Shown here piece by piece: positions 44,148-53,752 of a stretch of DNA of 64,000 nt. Below the pieces are notes generated by a model that made no database searches, was not told the origin of the DNA, and saw only the letters and a program-made list of their open reading frames with translations. This DNA is from UBA4408 sp002389785 (lineage in GTDB: Bacteria; Bacteroidota; Bacteroidia; UBA4408): assembly GCA_035438985.1 (NCBI GenBank), contig DAORJK010000001.1, forward strand, positions 310,001 through 374,000, in the 5' to 3' direction. How positions within the stretch are numbered: the first letter of the stretch is position 1; every line of letters begins with the position of its first letter. The translations under genes and the position numbers were made by a program.

Positions 44148-45032
44148 TTACGATGCATGCAATTTAAAGGAAGTCATCGAGAAAGAACCGCCGATTACTT
44201 TATCATTAAAAAAACTAAGTTCATCTTTTTTACTTCTTAGTGCCAATGCATAAATCATTGGCAAATAATGATCGGGGCTGGGTGCTGCTAATTGAAAGGC
44301 TTTGCTGTAACTTCTATAATTAATTAAGGAGTTAAAATCGTTTTGGCTGATTAATTTTTTAAATGCTTCATTTGCTTCAATGGCCCAATCGAGTGCGGTT
44401 TCAACAAGCCCACCACTCCCCCATTTTGCAAATTGAAAATTATGTACCATGTTTCCACTTCCAATAATCAAAACTCCCTTTTTCCGCAGACCTGCAAGTT
44501 CCTTTGCAAGGTTATAATGATACAAGGTATCTTTAGTATAATCTAAGCTCAACTCAATAACCGGAATATCGGCTGCAGGATACAAGTGCTTCAACACACT
44601 CCAACTACCATGGTCTAATCCCCAACTTTCGTCCAATCCAACAGGCACAGTTAATATACTTTTTTTTGTTTCCTCGGCTAACCACTTACTCCCGGGTGCC
44701 TTATATTGTACATCAAACAATGCTTGCGGAAATCCTCCAAAATCATGTATGGTTTTAGGACGCTCCATGGCCGTAACAAAAGTTCCATTTGTTTCCCAAT
44801 GAGCCGAAACACAAAGTATTGCTTTAGGTTTTGGAATACTTGCTGCAACTTGCTGCCAGCCCCTTGAAAATTCATTTTCTTCTATTGCATTCATTGGAGA
44901 GCCATGTCCCACAAACAAAACAGGCATCTCACTATCTTGTTCTTTTAAATTTGCAGTTGCTGTTTTTAACCCACTTAATGTTGTCATAGCTGTAAGCCCT
45001 ATTGCTGCTTTTATAAATTCATTTCGCTTCAT
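44148..45032 (-). CDS. Extradiol ring-cleavage dioxygenase, YgiD/LigB type
   Basis: The 294-aa protein begins with a short hydrophobic leader (MKRNEFIKAAIGLTAMTTLSG) that lacks the twin Arg of a Tat signal. The catalytic domain follows: metal ligands in VGHGSPMNAI, VSAHWETNG, GLDHGSWSVLKHLYP and GSGNMVHNF. FPQALFDVQYKAPG is the class III dioxygenase (4,5-DOPA extradiol dioxygenase-like) motif. E. coli YgiD cleaves DOPA and related catechols with Zn/Fe. The substrate here is unknown. Convergent with the AI-2E gene. Confidence 0.88.
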   Translation of the reverse strand: MKRNEFIKAAIGLTAMTTLSGLKTATANLKEQDSEMPVLFVGHGSPMNAIEENEFSRGWQQVAASIPKPKAILCVSAHWETNGTFVTAMERPKTIHDFGGFPQALFDVQYKAPGSKWLAEETKKSILTVPVGLDESWGLDHGSWSVLKHLYPAADIPVIELSLDYTKDTLYHYNLAKELAGLRKKGVLIIGSGNMVHNFQFAKWGSGGLVETALDWAIEANEAFKKLISQNDFNSLINYRSYSKAFQLAAPSPDHYLPMIYALALRSKKDELSFFNDKVIGGSFSMTSFKLHAS

Positions 45033-45207
45033 ACAATTGGGGTATGAATTAGTATTTTTTAATAAGGTAAAGATAAGATTTTTGAAAGGTTGACGCTAAA
45101 TTGAGTCTACAAAAATGAATCAGATTATGATTAAAAATCCTTAAAAATAATCCCGGTATCAGGAATACTATTAGGCCCTTTTTATAATTTATCTTAAAGA
45201 ATAAATT

Positions 45208-45630
45208 TTAATACAATGTTCTAAACTTCCGCTTCACAGCTATTTCATCATAAGCATAAGCTTCTTTTAGAAGTCTTGATAGTGCTTCAAAGTTTATTTC
45301 TTCAGGCTTACTATACAGTTTATAAAAAATTTGTTTGTTGGTTCCTCTATCAAGATAGTTCTCACCATCGTTTAATTTATTACCATACCAAAATCCAAAC
45401 AAAACGCCTTTACTTATTCCTCCACCCGGAATAGCTGCCGGCCAAATTATGCAAATGCCCCGCTTCCTATAAAAGAACGGAACATTGTAACTGATTTTTT
45501 CTTTACAATCTTTTGGAAGCGTACTAAGAACGAATTGTCTGAGTATATCCGTTAGCAAACGCTGATCATCCGGCAACAATTGCATTAACTCAACTACAGA
45601 GCTAATTTTTACTTTGTGGCGCGGCGGCAT
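45208..45630 (-). CDS. DUF1801 domain protein
   Basis: The 140-aa protein has the DUF1801/YdhG-like core: LRQFVLSTLPKDCKEKISYNVPFFYRKRGICIIWPA (about 31-66) and GVLFGFWYGNKLN. The fold is of the SCP2-independent IscX-like small-protein type with no known catalytic residues. Function unknown; members occur singly in many soil and water bacteria. It ends 27 nt after the start region of the BNR-protein stop and is on the same strand but shows no operon logic. Confidence 0.8.
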   Translation of the reverse strand: MPPRHKVKISSVVELMQLLPDDQRLLTDILRQFVLSTLPKDCKEKISYNVPFFYRKRGICIIWPAAIPGGGISKGVLFGFWYGNKLNDGENYLDRGTNKQIFYKLYSKPEEINFEALSRLLKEAYAYDEIAVKRKFRTLY

Positions 45631-45657
45631 AAAGCTTCAACTTAAATGTAGAAGAAC

Positions 45658-47376
45658 CTAATTCAGCAAAATTTTTGTACTGAATACAACGCCATCTTTT
45701 CCCCTCGCTTTAAGTAAATATGCACCTTTAGGATAAGCGCTGAAATCGAGCATTACATTTCCTGAGGTAACATTTTGGATTTCCAATGAAATACCTACTA
45801 AATTAATCAACTCAACTTGTTGTATCCCGAGCTTGTTTTTAAAATAGATAATTCCGTTGCTGGGAATTGGACTTACCTTAAAATCTTGTGCTTTCGAAAG
45901 TAACTGAATGGTAGTTCCAACGGGAGGTTGAATATAACTGTAGTACACATCTTGCTCTCCGTTTAAGGTGTTAGCCCAAGCTAAATGTGCCCCATTACTA
46001 TCCGAAACCATATCAAAATAATCGCCCATTTTATTTTGATTGGGGTATCCAATATGCGGATCAAAATTGGGTGATAATTTTTCGTTGTTCGACCAAGTTA
46101 CTCCTTGATCTATAGAATACGAATAATATAATGCCGAAGAATCGCTTCCGGAACCATCGCGTGTATCTAACCAAATTACATCAATTCGTCCGTTTGGCGC
46201 TACCGACATCGTTCCAAACCATTGGGTATTGGTAATCGAATTATCGTCATTAATTCTAACAGGAGCTGACCAAGTAACACCTCCATCAACGCTTCGTACA
46301 AACATCACATCGGCCGGATCAAAATTGGAGTTTCTGAAAACGGAAGCCAACACATATACATTTCCTTGTCCGGCACCGTTTGACACATCTACTTCCACAT
46401 TCACTTGACCCATCAAACCTTGTGGATTAATTGGAGTAAATCCTTGAACTCCTCCATCCATAAAAATATAAGAAGGCGGCTCCCAAATAATTGGAGCACC
46501 TGCTATTTGTGCTGTTATCGACTTGCATAAAAGCAAACTATCGTTGATTGCATTGGCTCCGGCAATGTACAATTCACCCGATGTACCCAATGCCATTGTA
46601 TTCCAAAATGGTTCATTATCAACCAAGGTACAAGTATCAAAACTACTCCCATTGTTTTGCGAACGTGTAAAGTTATACGGAACACAAGTGCTGAACGCAG
46701 CATTCCAACTCGAATAAATATTGCCAGTGCTTGGACCATTTGTGCGATCAATTACCATCCATTGCTTATCCCCACCTGCCGCTGCAACTCCTGTATCCCA
46801 AGCTGCTCCGCCATTGCTACTTTTAAAAACTCTGCAAAAAAAGTTGGGATTATTAGTTAAACTGTTGTAATAAAAATTACCTCCGGTATCGGTATCTAAA
46901 ACTGGATCTGATCTAAAAATACCGGGTTCAATAACCCCTGTAAAACTCCATGTATGGCCGGAGTCGGAAGTATATGCTACGCCAGCTTGACGAAAATTAC
47001 TTAGTACATTATCAAATTGTCTCCAGCCAATTGTAATATTTCCGGGTTGTTTCCAATTTACTCCAATACTTGGTTCATTGGCTGCATCACCCACAATATT
47101 TTGTCCAATTGAATTTACATTCACCTGAGCGGTAAAAATACTGCTGTTGCTAGCATTCGTAGAAAAAGCTTGTTTACGTTTTGCAACTTGAGAAGAATTG
47201 AATCGGTAAGCCGGAGCTGTTTTTTTATTTTGAAAAGCATTGGGAAGATAGGGATCATCAACTGACTCATGCAATAATTCCCTTTTTTCAGAAGGCGAAA
47301 TTTTGTTTGATTGAGCAAATACCTGAATGACCAAACAAGTATAAAATGTAATTGATACTATCCATACTTTTATCAT
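45658..47376 (-). CDS. BNR/sialidase-like repeat protein with T9SS sorting domain
   Basis: The 572-aa precursor has a signal peptide (about 1-21, ending VFAQ), then a six-bladed propeller with Asp-box motifs: SDSGHTWSFTG, SSNGGAAWDTG, SVDGGVTWSAPVR and SIDQGVTWSNNEK. The T9SS type A domain (KVSPIPSNGIIYFKN ... QQVELINLVG ... YPKGAYLLKARGK) closes the protein. Asp-box propellers include sialidases, but the catalytic Arg triad cannot be shown by eye, so enzyme activity is not claimed. Expected on the cell surface or released. Confidence 0.85.
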   Translation of the reverse strand: MIKVWIVSITFYTCLVIQVFAQSNKISPSEKRELLHESVDDPYLPNAFQNKKTAPAYRFNSSQVAKRKQAFSTNASNSSIFTAQVNVNSIGQNIVGDAANEPSIGVNWKQPGNITIGWRQFDNVLSNFRQAGVAYTSDSGHTWSFTGVIEPGIFRSDPVLDTDTGGNFYYNSLTNNPNFFCRVFKSSNGGAAWDTGVAAAGGDKQWMVIDRTNGPSTGNIYSSWNAAFSTCVPYNFTRSQNNGSSFDTCTLVDNEPFWNTMALGTSGELYIAGANAINDSLLLCKSITAQIAGAPIIWEPPSYIFMDGGVQGFTPINPQGLMGQVNVEVDVSNGAGQGNVYVLASVFRNSNFDPADVMFVRSVDGGVTWSAPVRINDDNSITNTQWFGTMSVAPNGRIDVIWLDTRDGSGSDSSALYYSYSIDQGVTWSNNEKLSPNFDPHIGYPNQNKMGDYFDMVSDSNGAHLAWANTLNGEQDVYYSYIQPPVGTTIQLLSKAQDFKVSPIPSNGIIYFKNKLGIQQVELINLVGISLEIQNVTSGNVMLDFSAYPKGAYLLKARGKDGVVFSTKILLN

Positions 47377-47453
47377 TTTCTATTTGTTTTAGTTTCCATT
47401 ATCTAAAATTACAAATTAAATCCCTTGCTCTTAATAAAAAGATGCTTCTTGAA

Positions 47454-48992
47454 TTATCGCTTGTCGACTTCAATAACTAAAGCAACCGCATTCTTACTTT
47501 TTGTATCGCATTCGAAATTCACTTTCTGATTTGTGGTAAAACCTACTGCCGGAATAAGTTCAGCTGCCAATACTCCATTTATTTTATCAACGTAAGTTGA
47601 TGCTTGAAAATTATTAATTGCATTGTTAATGGCTTTGTAGTCGATTGGGTTTTTACTTACAACTATTGCCATAAAATCTTTTGTGCCAATAGCATCCACC
47701 AACATGCTGTAGTCGCGCGGAAATATGCGGGTTCCGGTAATTCCACAATAGGCCGAATGTTTGGGTGTGTATGGAAACAAAACATAAGAGCTCTTATCGG
47801 TATCTTGTGCAAAAACATAGGTATAGCACTCTATTGAATTGCTCACTTCTACTTTAAACTTTGTTCCTTTAGTCAAAGGACGAAGCGTGCTAAATAAATT
47901 TTGTGTTTGATTTTGGAGCGCCACATAATTACCACTTTCCTTCTCAATCAAACCAATAGAACAATTTAAACGAGTTTCATTTGCAACAGCGCCACTTTTT
48001 GCCAGTGGATAAATACCGTATGCTTCGTTGCAAAAATATTCGAAGTCTTTGTAACGAACCCAAGCAAAACCCTTGTTTCCCCATGCCGTTCCCCAACTAT
48101 TCATGAGTTGGAATGAACCTCCATTTAAAAACTCATCGTACCCGACTACACACATGCAATGCCCTCCAAATCCGTTTTTCTCATAATCCTCGTTGCTGGG
48201 TATCCAACTTTCTTGTCCTTCCATTTCGCGCATAAATGTGCCGCCAACACTCATGCCTACTACCACCGGTGCACCTTGTGCTAAGTTTTGTTTCATGGCC
48301 TGCATGTCAACTGTAAAATCATCTCCATTTAAAGTAAGCCGGTTGTAGCCCTTCATCCTAAACTTACTTGCATCTTGTAATTCGTAACTATTGGGCAATT
48401 TATCGCAACTATTTTCATCGTATGGGAAATCACGATAAGGCATTGCACCTGTGTGTTTCATGTTGTCCATGGCCCGATTAATATAAGAACCTTGACAACC
48501 TTCGAGTCCAATTTGGTTGTATAAAAAACTTGGACTGAAAGCAATTTGATTGGGATCTTCTCCGGTAGCTACTGCTTGCAAAATAGTTCTTGCAGCATAG
48601 GCACTTCCCCATCCTACACATGAACCCTGTTGACCTTGGTTTTGAGGAGTAGGACAAAAACGCTGCAAACTCACTTGATCGGGCAATTTCTCCTTATCAG
48701 ATAAGGCCGCAAAAACTTCGGCACTGTCGTATACCTCGCGTTTCATTTCGCAACCGGTTGCATAACTGCTTTGTGTTTGTTGATCAGGTGCTCCTGAACT
48801 ACATCCTTTTTGAAATAAAAAATAACCTCCTCCAAGTACCAATACAATTAATGCAAGTTTGGGATTTCGAAGTAATAAGGGCAACAACATTCCAACGATG
48901 TTACCGGCTCCTCCACTACCTTTCTTTCGCTCGGGTGGGTTATTGTTATTAGAATTTTGATTGTCGTTGTCTTCGACCATTCGAATCGGCAT
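47454..48992 (-). CDS. Membrane-anchored C1 (papain) family cysteine peptidase
   Basis: The 512-aa protein has an Asn/Gly-rich start (to about 33), one membrane helix (about 46-61) and a papain-type domain. The oxyanion Gln119, catalytic Cys125 (GQQGSCVGWGSAYA), His278 (FGGHCMCVVGYD) and Asn298 (QLMNSWGTAWG) are all present. A C-terminal beta-rich domain (about 350-512, including KVEVSNSIECYTYVFAQDTD, YVLFPYTPKHSAYC) resembles DUF4384-type surface-exposed modules. There is no T9SS domain or classic signal peptide, so it is probably tethered to the inner membrane facing the periplasm. A second start at codon 5 is possible. Confidence 0.88.
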   Translation of the reverse strand: MPIRMVEDNDNQNSNNNNPPERKKGSGGAGNIVGMLLPLLLRNPKLALIVLVLGGGYFLFQKGCSSGAPDQQTQSSYATGCEMKREVYDSAEVFAALSDKEKLPDQVSLQRFCPTPQNQGQQGSCVGWGSAYAARTILQAVATGEDPNQIAFSPSFLYNQIGLEGCQGSYINRAMDNMKHTGAMPYRDFPYDENSCDKLPNSYELQDASKFRMKGYNRLTLNGDDFTVDMQAMKQNLAQGAPVVVGMSVGGTFMREMEGQESWIPSNEDYEKNGFGGHCMCVVGYDEFLNGGSFQLMNSWGTAWGNKGFAWVRYKDFEYFCNEAYGIYPLAKSGAVANETRLNCSIGLIEKESGNYVALQNQTQNLFSTLRPLTKGTKFKVEVSNSIECYTYVFAQDTDKSSYVLFPYTPKHSAYCGITGTRIFPRDYSMLVDAIGTKDFMAIVVSKNPIDYKAINNAINNFQASTYVDKINGVLAAELIPAVGFTTNQKVNFECDTKSKNAVALVIEVDKR

Positions 48993-49009
48993 AACTTTTT
49001 GATTTTAGG

Positions 49010-50278
49010 TTAATAAATAGTGTTTTGAAAGAATAAAAAAACTGCAGCTCCGGCAAGAAACCCAAGAAGGGCTAAGCCTCCAATGTTTTTTAAATACCAC
49101 ACAAAATCAATTTTTTCGATGCCCATTGCTGCAACACCTGCAGCTGAGCCAATAATTAAAATACTTCCACCGGTGCCGGAGCAATAGGCTAAGAATTCCC
49201 AGAAAAAATGATCCATTGGAAAATCATACATGCCCATAACTGCTGCAACTAAGGGTACGTTATCAACGATTGCCGAAAGCAATCCGATTAAAATTCCAAT
49301 CAAAGCATGACTGTGAATTTTTGCATCAATGGTTTCTGCAAAATTACCCAACACATTTGCTGCTTCCAGACTACTCACGGCTAACAATATTCCAAGAAAA
49401 AACAAAATACTTGGAACATCAATTCGCTGCAAGGCACGGGCAACTGAATATTGAACTTTGTATTCAGTTTCCTTTTTTCGGTGCAATACTTCAACTAAAA
49501 TCCATACTACACTTAATGCAAGCAAAATACCCATGTATGGTGGCATTCCGCTTAGTGTTTTAAAAACCGGAACAAACAACAATAGTACAAGTGTCAAATA
49601 AAAAACCAGATTTCGTTCCCAAAGCTGAGTTTGCAAACTTTCATTTTCATTCGTTTTAACCGGTGCTTGAACATTACCTTTTAATCTAAAAGAGAGATAA
49701 ATTAAGGGTGTTAGCAAGCAAAACAAAGAGGGCAAAAACAATTTGAGCATGCAATTTTGTGCCGAAATTTGTCCTCCAATCCATAACATAGTTGTGGTAA
49801 TGTCGCCAATTGGCGACCATGCTCCACCTGCATTAGCTGCAATGATTACCAAGCCAGCAAAGTACCTCCTGTCGTTTGCATCATTCATTAATTTCCGCAC
49901 CAACGAAACCATTACAATTGCAGTAGTTAAATTATCCAGCAATGCCGAGAGAAAAAAAGTAATTAACGAAACCAACCAAAGCAATTTTACTTTGTGAACG
50001 GTTTTTATTTGTGCAGTAATTACATCAAACCCATCGTGGGCATCAATAAGTTCCACAATGGTCATAGCTCCCAACAAAAAAAACAATATTTCAGAAATAC
50101 CCGACAAATGATGTGTTAAGGCAGGCATTGCAATTTGGGCAGATGCGCTAAATGAATAAATTACCCAGCAAAGCACGCCTGTTAAAAGGGCGATTGCTGT
50201 TTTATTTATTTTGCTCCATTCTTCGCTGGCGATTAAGAAATATCCGCTGCAAAATGTAAAAATGAGTAAAGTTGTCAT
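49010..50278 (-). CDS. nhaD: Na+/H+ antiporter NhaD type
   Basis: The 422-aa membrane protein has about 11-12 helices. Characteristic stretches of the NhaD/ArsB-like ion transporter superfamily are LFFLLGAMTIVELIDAHDGFDVI, ALLDNLTTAIVMVSL, AANAGGAWSPIGDITTTMLW and the C-terminal SAIVDNVPLVAAVMGMYD and CSGTGGSILIIGSAAGV. It exchanges Na+ or Li+ for H+ across the inner membrane for sodium and pH homeostasis. A TATATTTG box (50302-50295, minus) is 16 nt upstream of the start, with TTG at a poor distance (16 or 23 nt). It is divergent from the amino acid permease at 50389. Confidence 0.92.
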   Translation of the reverse strand: MTTLLIFTFCSGYFLIASEEWSKINKTAIALLTGVLCWVIYSFSASAQIAMPALTHHLSGISEILFFLLGAMTIVELIDAHDGFDVITAQIKTVHKVKLLWLVSLITFFLSALLDNLTTAIVMVSLVRKLMNDANDRRYFAGLVIIAANAGGAWSPIGDITTTMLWIGGQISAQNCMLKLFLPSLFCLLTPLIYLSFRLKGNVQAPVKTNENESLQTQLWERNLVFYLTLVLLLFVPVFKTLSGMPPYMGILLALSVVWILVEVLHRKKETEYKVQYSVARALQRIDVPSILFFLGILLAVSSLEAANVLGNFAETIDAKIHSHALIGILIGLLSAIVDNVPLVAAVMGMYDFPMDHFFWEFLAYCSGTGGSILIIGSAAGVAAMGIEKIDFVWYLKNIGGLALLGFLAGAAVFLFFQNTIY

Positions 50279-50388
50279 TGTAAAATATTAAAAACAAATA
50301 TAGGATTTCGGTTCTCAGCAACTTGCAAAATTCGCTTTGCAAAAAATTTTTATATTAGTCGCATATTAACCAATCTACTTCTATTGCT

Positions 50389-51864
50389 ATGGCAAATTTG
50401 TTTGTAAAAAAATCCTTGGATAAATTGATGACCGAAGCGGATGATTCCGAAAAAGGAATGAAAAGAACCCTTAGCGCCGGTAATTTGGTTGCTTTAGGAA
50501 TTGGTGCCATTATTGGCGCCGGACTATTTGTTCGTACTGCAGCTGCTGCAGCTAACTATGCCGGACCTGCAGTTACCATTGGATTTATTGTTGCAGGTAT
50601 TGGATGTGCTTTAGCGGGATTGTGTTATGCAGAATTTGCCAGCATGATTCCAATTGCTGGAAGTGCTTATACCTACAGCTATGCTACCATGGGCGAGTTT
50701 GTGGCCTGGATTATTGGGTGGGATTTGGTGCTGGAGTATGCATTGGGAGCTGCAACTGTAAGTATTGCATGGAGTGAATATTTAAATAAATTACTGCATA
50801 TCTTTTTTGATACGAGTATCCCATTTGAATGGTGCCACTCCCCTTTTGAAGTATCGGCAAGTGGTGCACATGGTTTGATAAATTTACCTGCGCTGTTTAT
50901 TTTGTTTTTATTAACGGTACTATTGATAAGAGGAACAAAAGAATCAGCATTTGTAAACGGATTAATTGTAATAACCAAAGTTGCAATCGTTATTTTATTT
51001 ATTGGATTCGGATGGTCGTTTATTAATCCAATGAATCATACACCTTACATACCCGAAGCCTCTTTATTTACCGATTCCCAAGGAGTAACGCATAACTATG
51101 GAGGAATACTTGGGATACTTGGTGCAGCAGGAGTAGTATTTTTTGCCTTTATTGGATTTGATGCGGTGAGCACTGCAGCCCAGGAAGCGAAAAATCCAAG
51201 AAAAGATATGCCCATTGGAATTTTAGGTTCATTGGTGATTTGCACCATTTTATACATTTTGTTTGCGCACGTTTTAACCGGAATTGCAACTGTTGACGAT
51301 TTTAGAACACAAGGAAAAGAAGCTTCTGTTTCGTTTGCAATCGACCATTACATGACCGGCTTTGGTTGGTTAGCTAAGTTTGTAACCATTGCTATACTAG
51401 CCGGATTTTCATCTGTAATTTTAGTAATGTTGATGGGACAATCGCGTGTATTTTATTCGATGAGCATGGATGGTTTAGTTCCTAAAATATTTTCTGAATT
51501 GCACCCGGTTTTTCGCACACCATATAAATCGAATTGGTTGTTTTTAATATTTGTTGGTGTTTTTGCTGCTTTTGTACCAGGTGATATTGTAGGAGATATG
51601 ACCAGTATAGGAACACTTTTCGCATTTATTTTAGTGTGTGCCGGAGTTTGGATAATGCGGGTTAAGCATCCCGAAATAAAGCGCGAATTTACTACTCCTC
51701 TGGTGCCTCTGGTTCCAATTTTAGGTATACTTGTGTGTGCCGCTATGATTTATGGATTGGGCTGGACCAATTGGCTGAGATTAGCTGTATGGATGGTGAT
51801 AGGTTTGTTGATTTATTTTGTATACAGCGTAAAGAAAAGCAAATTGAATAATCCTGAAAATTAA
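50389..51864 (+). CDS. Cationic amino acid transporter-like APC permease
   Basis: The 491-aa protein has about 12 helices and the APC first-helix motif GNLVALGIGAIIGAGLFVRTAAAA (residues 27-50). CYAEFASMIPIAGSAYTYSYATMGEFVAWIIGWDLVLEY and VFFAFIGFDAVSTAAQEAKNP RKDMPIG are typical of the CAT/YfnA subgroup, which carries basic amino acids or a broad set. The C-terminus (KHPEIKREFTTPLVPLVPILG) fits. It is a different subgroup from the permease at 23610. 17 nt upstream of the NAD(P)-binding gene, so probably in one transcript. Confidence 0.92.
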   Translation: MANLFVKKSLDKLMTEADDSEKGMKRTLSAGNLVALGIGAIIGAGLFVRTAAAAANYAGPAVTIGFIVAGIGCALAGLCYAEFASMIPIAGSAYTYSYATMGEFVAWIIGWDLVLEYALGAATVSIAWSEYLNKLLHIFFDTSIPFEWCHSPFEVSASGAHGLINLPALFILFLLTVLLIRGTKESAFVNGLIVITKVAIVILFIGFGWSFINPMNHTPYIPEASLFTDSQGVTHNYGGILGILGAAGVVFFAFIGFDAVSTAAQEAKNPRKDMPIGILGSLVICTILYILFAHVLTGIATVDDFRTQGKEASVSFAIDHYMTGFGWLAKFVTIAILAGFSSVILVMLMGQSRVFYSMSMDGLVPKIFSELHPVFRTPYKSNWLFLIFVGVFAAFVPGDIVGDMTSIGTLFAFILVCAGVWIMRVKHPEIKREFTTPLVPLVPILGILVCAAMIYGLGWTNWLRLAVWMVIGLLIYFVYSVKKSKLNNPEN

Positions 51865-51881
51865 TTTTTAACTTTTGAAAG

Positions 51882-52535
51882 ATGAAACGAATAGGCATTT
51901 TAGGTACCGGAACAGTAGGAAAAACAATAGGTACTGCATTACTAAAATTAGGTTATGAAGTAAAAATGGGTTCTCGCAGTAGCGAAAATGCCCTAGCAAA
52001 AGAATTTACCGAAACCAATGGTTCAAAAGCCAGTAATGGAACATTTGCAGAAGCTGCTGAGTTTGGTGAAATCCTGTTTAATTGTACTTTGGGTATGGCT
52101 TCAATACAGGCCTTGAACCTCGCCGGAAAAGATGTTTTAAAGGGCAAAATATTAATTGATTTGAGTAATCCACTAGACTTTTCGAAAGGCATGCCTCCTA
52201 GTTTAAGTGTGTGTAATACGGATTCATTGGGGGAACAAATTCAAAAAGAGTTTACAGATTTACAGGTTGTAAAAACTTTGAATATTGTAAATTGTGAAGT
52301 GATGGTAAATCCGGCAAAATCGGGTGGAGAGCCAACTATGTTTATATGTGGTAATGCGGCACCTGCTAAGGAAAAAGTACTGGAAATATTACATCAATTT
52401 GGATGGAAAGATTGTATTGATTTGGGCGATATCAGCAACGCTCGTGGAATGGAAATGCTATTACCTCTGTGGGTTCGAACCTACCTATCTACTAAGAATG
52501 GTTATTTTGGGTTTAAGGTAATTCGCCAAGCTTAA
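51882..52535 (+). CDS. NAD(P)-binding reductase of the F420-reductase-like (YqhD/NpdG) fold
   Basis: The 217-aa protein has the Rossmann start RIGILGTGTVGKTIGTALLKLGYEVKMGSRS (residues 3-33) with the GxGxxG and a Ser/Arg after the second strand, which favours NADPH. The C-terminal part LDLSNPLDFSKG, VKTLNIVNCEVMVNP, and DISNARGMEMLLPLWVR is that of the NADPH-dependent F420 reductase-like family found in bacteria that do not make F420. The true substrate is unknown. It follows the amino acid permease after 17 nt. Confidence 0.82.
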   Translation: MKRIGILGTGTVGKTIGTALLKLGYEVKMGSRSSENALAKEFTETNGSKASNGTFAEAAEFGEILFNCTLGMASIQALNLAGKDVLKGKILIDLSNPLDFSKGMPPSLSVCNTDSLGEQIQKEFTDLQVVKTLNIVNCEVMVNPAKSGGEPTMFICGNAAPAKEKVLEILHQFGWKDCIDLGDISNARGMEMLLPLWVRTYLSTKNGYFGFKVIRQA

Positions 52536-52536
52536 C

Positions 52537-52992
52537 TTACTGAATTATTTTTTCTAGTAATTTAATCAACTCTTTTGCTTCCTTTTGAGTAAGCTGTGTG
52601 AGCGGGGTTTCCAACACATCAATATTTTGATCAATTTTAGCCAATAATTTTAAGCCGTTTTTCGATATTCTAATTTCAACTTCACGGCGGTTATTTTCAT
52701 TTAAGCAACGATCAACATAACCGGCAATTCGCAAGCGTTCAACTATGCGCGACACATCGCTCATTTTATCCATCATGCGCTCCTTAATCAACAATAAGTT
52801 ACAAGCATTGGGTTGCTGCCCACGTAATATTCGCAGTACATTAAATTGTTGGAGGGTAATGTTGTAATTTTTAAAAAAAGCATGATGTATTCCACCAACT
52901 TGGTTACACACATAAAAAAGAGCTACAGTTGCTTTATGGTAATCGTTGCGAAATTTTGATTGAACGATTGCTTCAGAAATAGTTTTCGTCAT
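52537..52992 (-). CDS. MarR-family transcriptional regulator
   Basis: The 151-aa protein has the MarR winged helix: ITLQQFNVLRILRGQQPNACNLLLIKERMMDKMSDVSRIVERLRIAGYVDRCLNENNRREVEIRISKNG (about 45-113), with the DxR-like NRREVEI wing. Dimerisation helices are at both ends. It lies after yceI on the same strand, separated by a terminator, and may regulate yceI through the palindrome at 53743-53756. A ligand is not evident; there are no redox Cys pairs (Cys at 28, 63 and 100 only). Converges with the reductase gene one base away. Confidence 0.9.
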   Translation of the reverse strand: MTKTISEAIVQSKFRNDYHKATVALFYVCNQVGGIHHAFFKNYNITLQQFNVLRILRGQQPNACNLLLIKERMMDKMSDVSRIVERLRIAGYVDRCLNENNRREVEIRISKNGLKLLAKIDQNIDVLETPLTQLTQKEAKELIKLLEKIIQ

Positions 52993-53037
52993 ACCTGCTT
53001 AAATTAATTGAAAGTTAAAATTAATAGAATTTAGCAA

Positions 53038-53069
53038 TAAAAAAAGGGTGCATTCAAATTATGCACCCT
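53038..53069 (-). terminator. Terminator after yceI
   Basis: A 9-bp stem (53045-53053 with 53061-53069) and 7-nt loop; on the minus strand it ends in a T run (to 53038). It starts 22 nt after the yceI stop and separates it from marR. Confidence 0.88.
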
Positions 53070-53090
53070 CTCTTACTAAAACTAAAGCAA

Positions 53091-53687
53091 TTATTTTCCT
53101 TTTACCAATTCCAAATTCACGCTGATGCCTACTTCCTCGCCAACTAAAACTCCTCCTGCTTCCAATGCTGCGTTCCATTTTAATTTATAATCCATGCGGT
53201 TAATCGACGATTTAGCTTTAAAACCGGCCACTGTCATACCCCATGGGTTTTTGCTGATTCCATAATATACAACATCAAATTTTACTTTTTTCGTTACATC
53301 GCGAATGGTAAGATCACCTTCGAGTACATAATTATTTCCGGATACTTTTTTAAAGGAAGTTCCTTTAAATTTAATTTGAGGAAATTTTTCAGCGTTAAAA
53401 AAATCGTCCGACTTTAAATGTGCATCACGCTTTTCATCCTCTGTGTTAATGCTGTTAACATCTACAGAGAAATTAATTTGAGCATCGGTAAAGTCTTCAT
53501 TTGTAGAAACGACAGTTCCATCATACACTTTAAATTTACCATCCATTTCGCTCATCATCATGTGAGCTACTGAGAACTTTATACCGGAGTGTGATTTATC
53601 AACAGCCCAGGCACTTACTTCAGGTTTTGCAACAGCAGTTGCGATAACGCTAACCAACATGCTTGCACTTAGAATCAATTTTTTCAT
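53091..53687 (-). CDS. YceI-family periplasmic lipid-binding protein
   Basis: The 198-aa precursor has a signal peptide (about 1-20, ending AVAKP). The mature protein has the YceI lipocalin-like fold: WAVDKSHSGIKFSVAHMMMSEMDGKFK, DAQINFSVDVNSINTEDEKRDAHLKSDDFF, and the end VAGFKAKSSINRMDYKL. The motif set is intact. Known members bind polyisoprenoids such as ubiquinone-like molecules or menaquinone, and are induced by base or stress in E. coli. Its promoter (53722-53752) and the palindrome next to it are the only strong regulatory sites here. marR follows. Confidence 0.95.
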   Translation of the reverse strand: MKKLILSASMLVSVIATAVAKPEVSAWAVDKSHSGIKFSVAHMMMSEMDGKFKVYDGTVVSTNEDFTDAQINFSVDVNSINTEDEKRDAHLKSDDFFNAEKFPQIKFKGTSFKKVSGNNYVLEGDLTIRDVTKKVKFDVVYYGISKNPWGMTVAGFKAKSSINRMDYKLKWNAALEAGGVLVGEEVGISVNLELVKGK

Positions 53688-53721
53688 TTTAGTATTTTTT
53701 AGTTGAATAATTTTACGACTG

Positions 53722-53752
53722 CAAATATATGTTATAACTATTGATGTTGCAA
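53722..53752 (-). promoter_or_regulatory. Promoter of yceI
   Basis: Minus-strand TTG (53752-53750), a 20-nt spacer and TATATTTG (53729-53722) match the consensus well. The start codon lies 35 nt after the -7 box. Confidence 0.7.

Noticed and set aside
45658..47376. Assignment of the BNR protein as a sialidase
   Set aside because: Asp-boxes are clear, but the catalytic arginine triad and Tyr/Glu pair could not be placed by eye; Asp-boxes also occur in non-enzymatic propellers.
51882..52535. Calling the reductase an F420 enzyme
   Set aside because: No F420 synthesis gene is seen and the family is common in bacteria lacking F420; only the fold is claimed.
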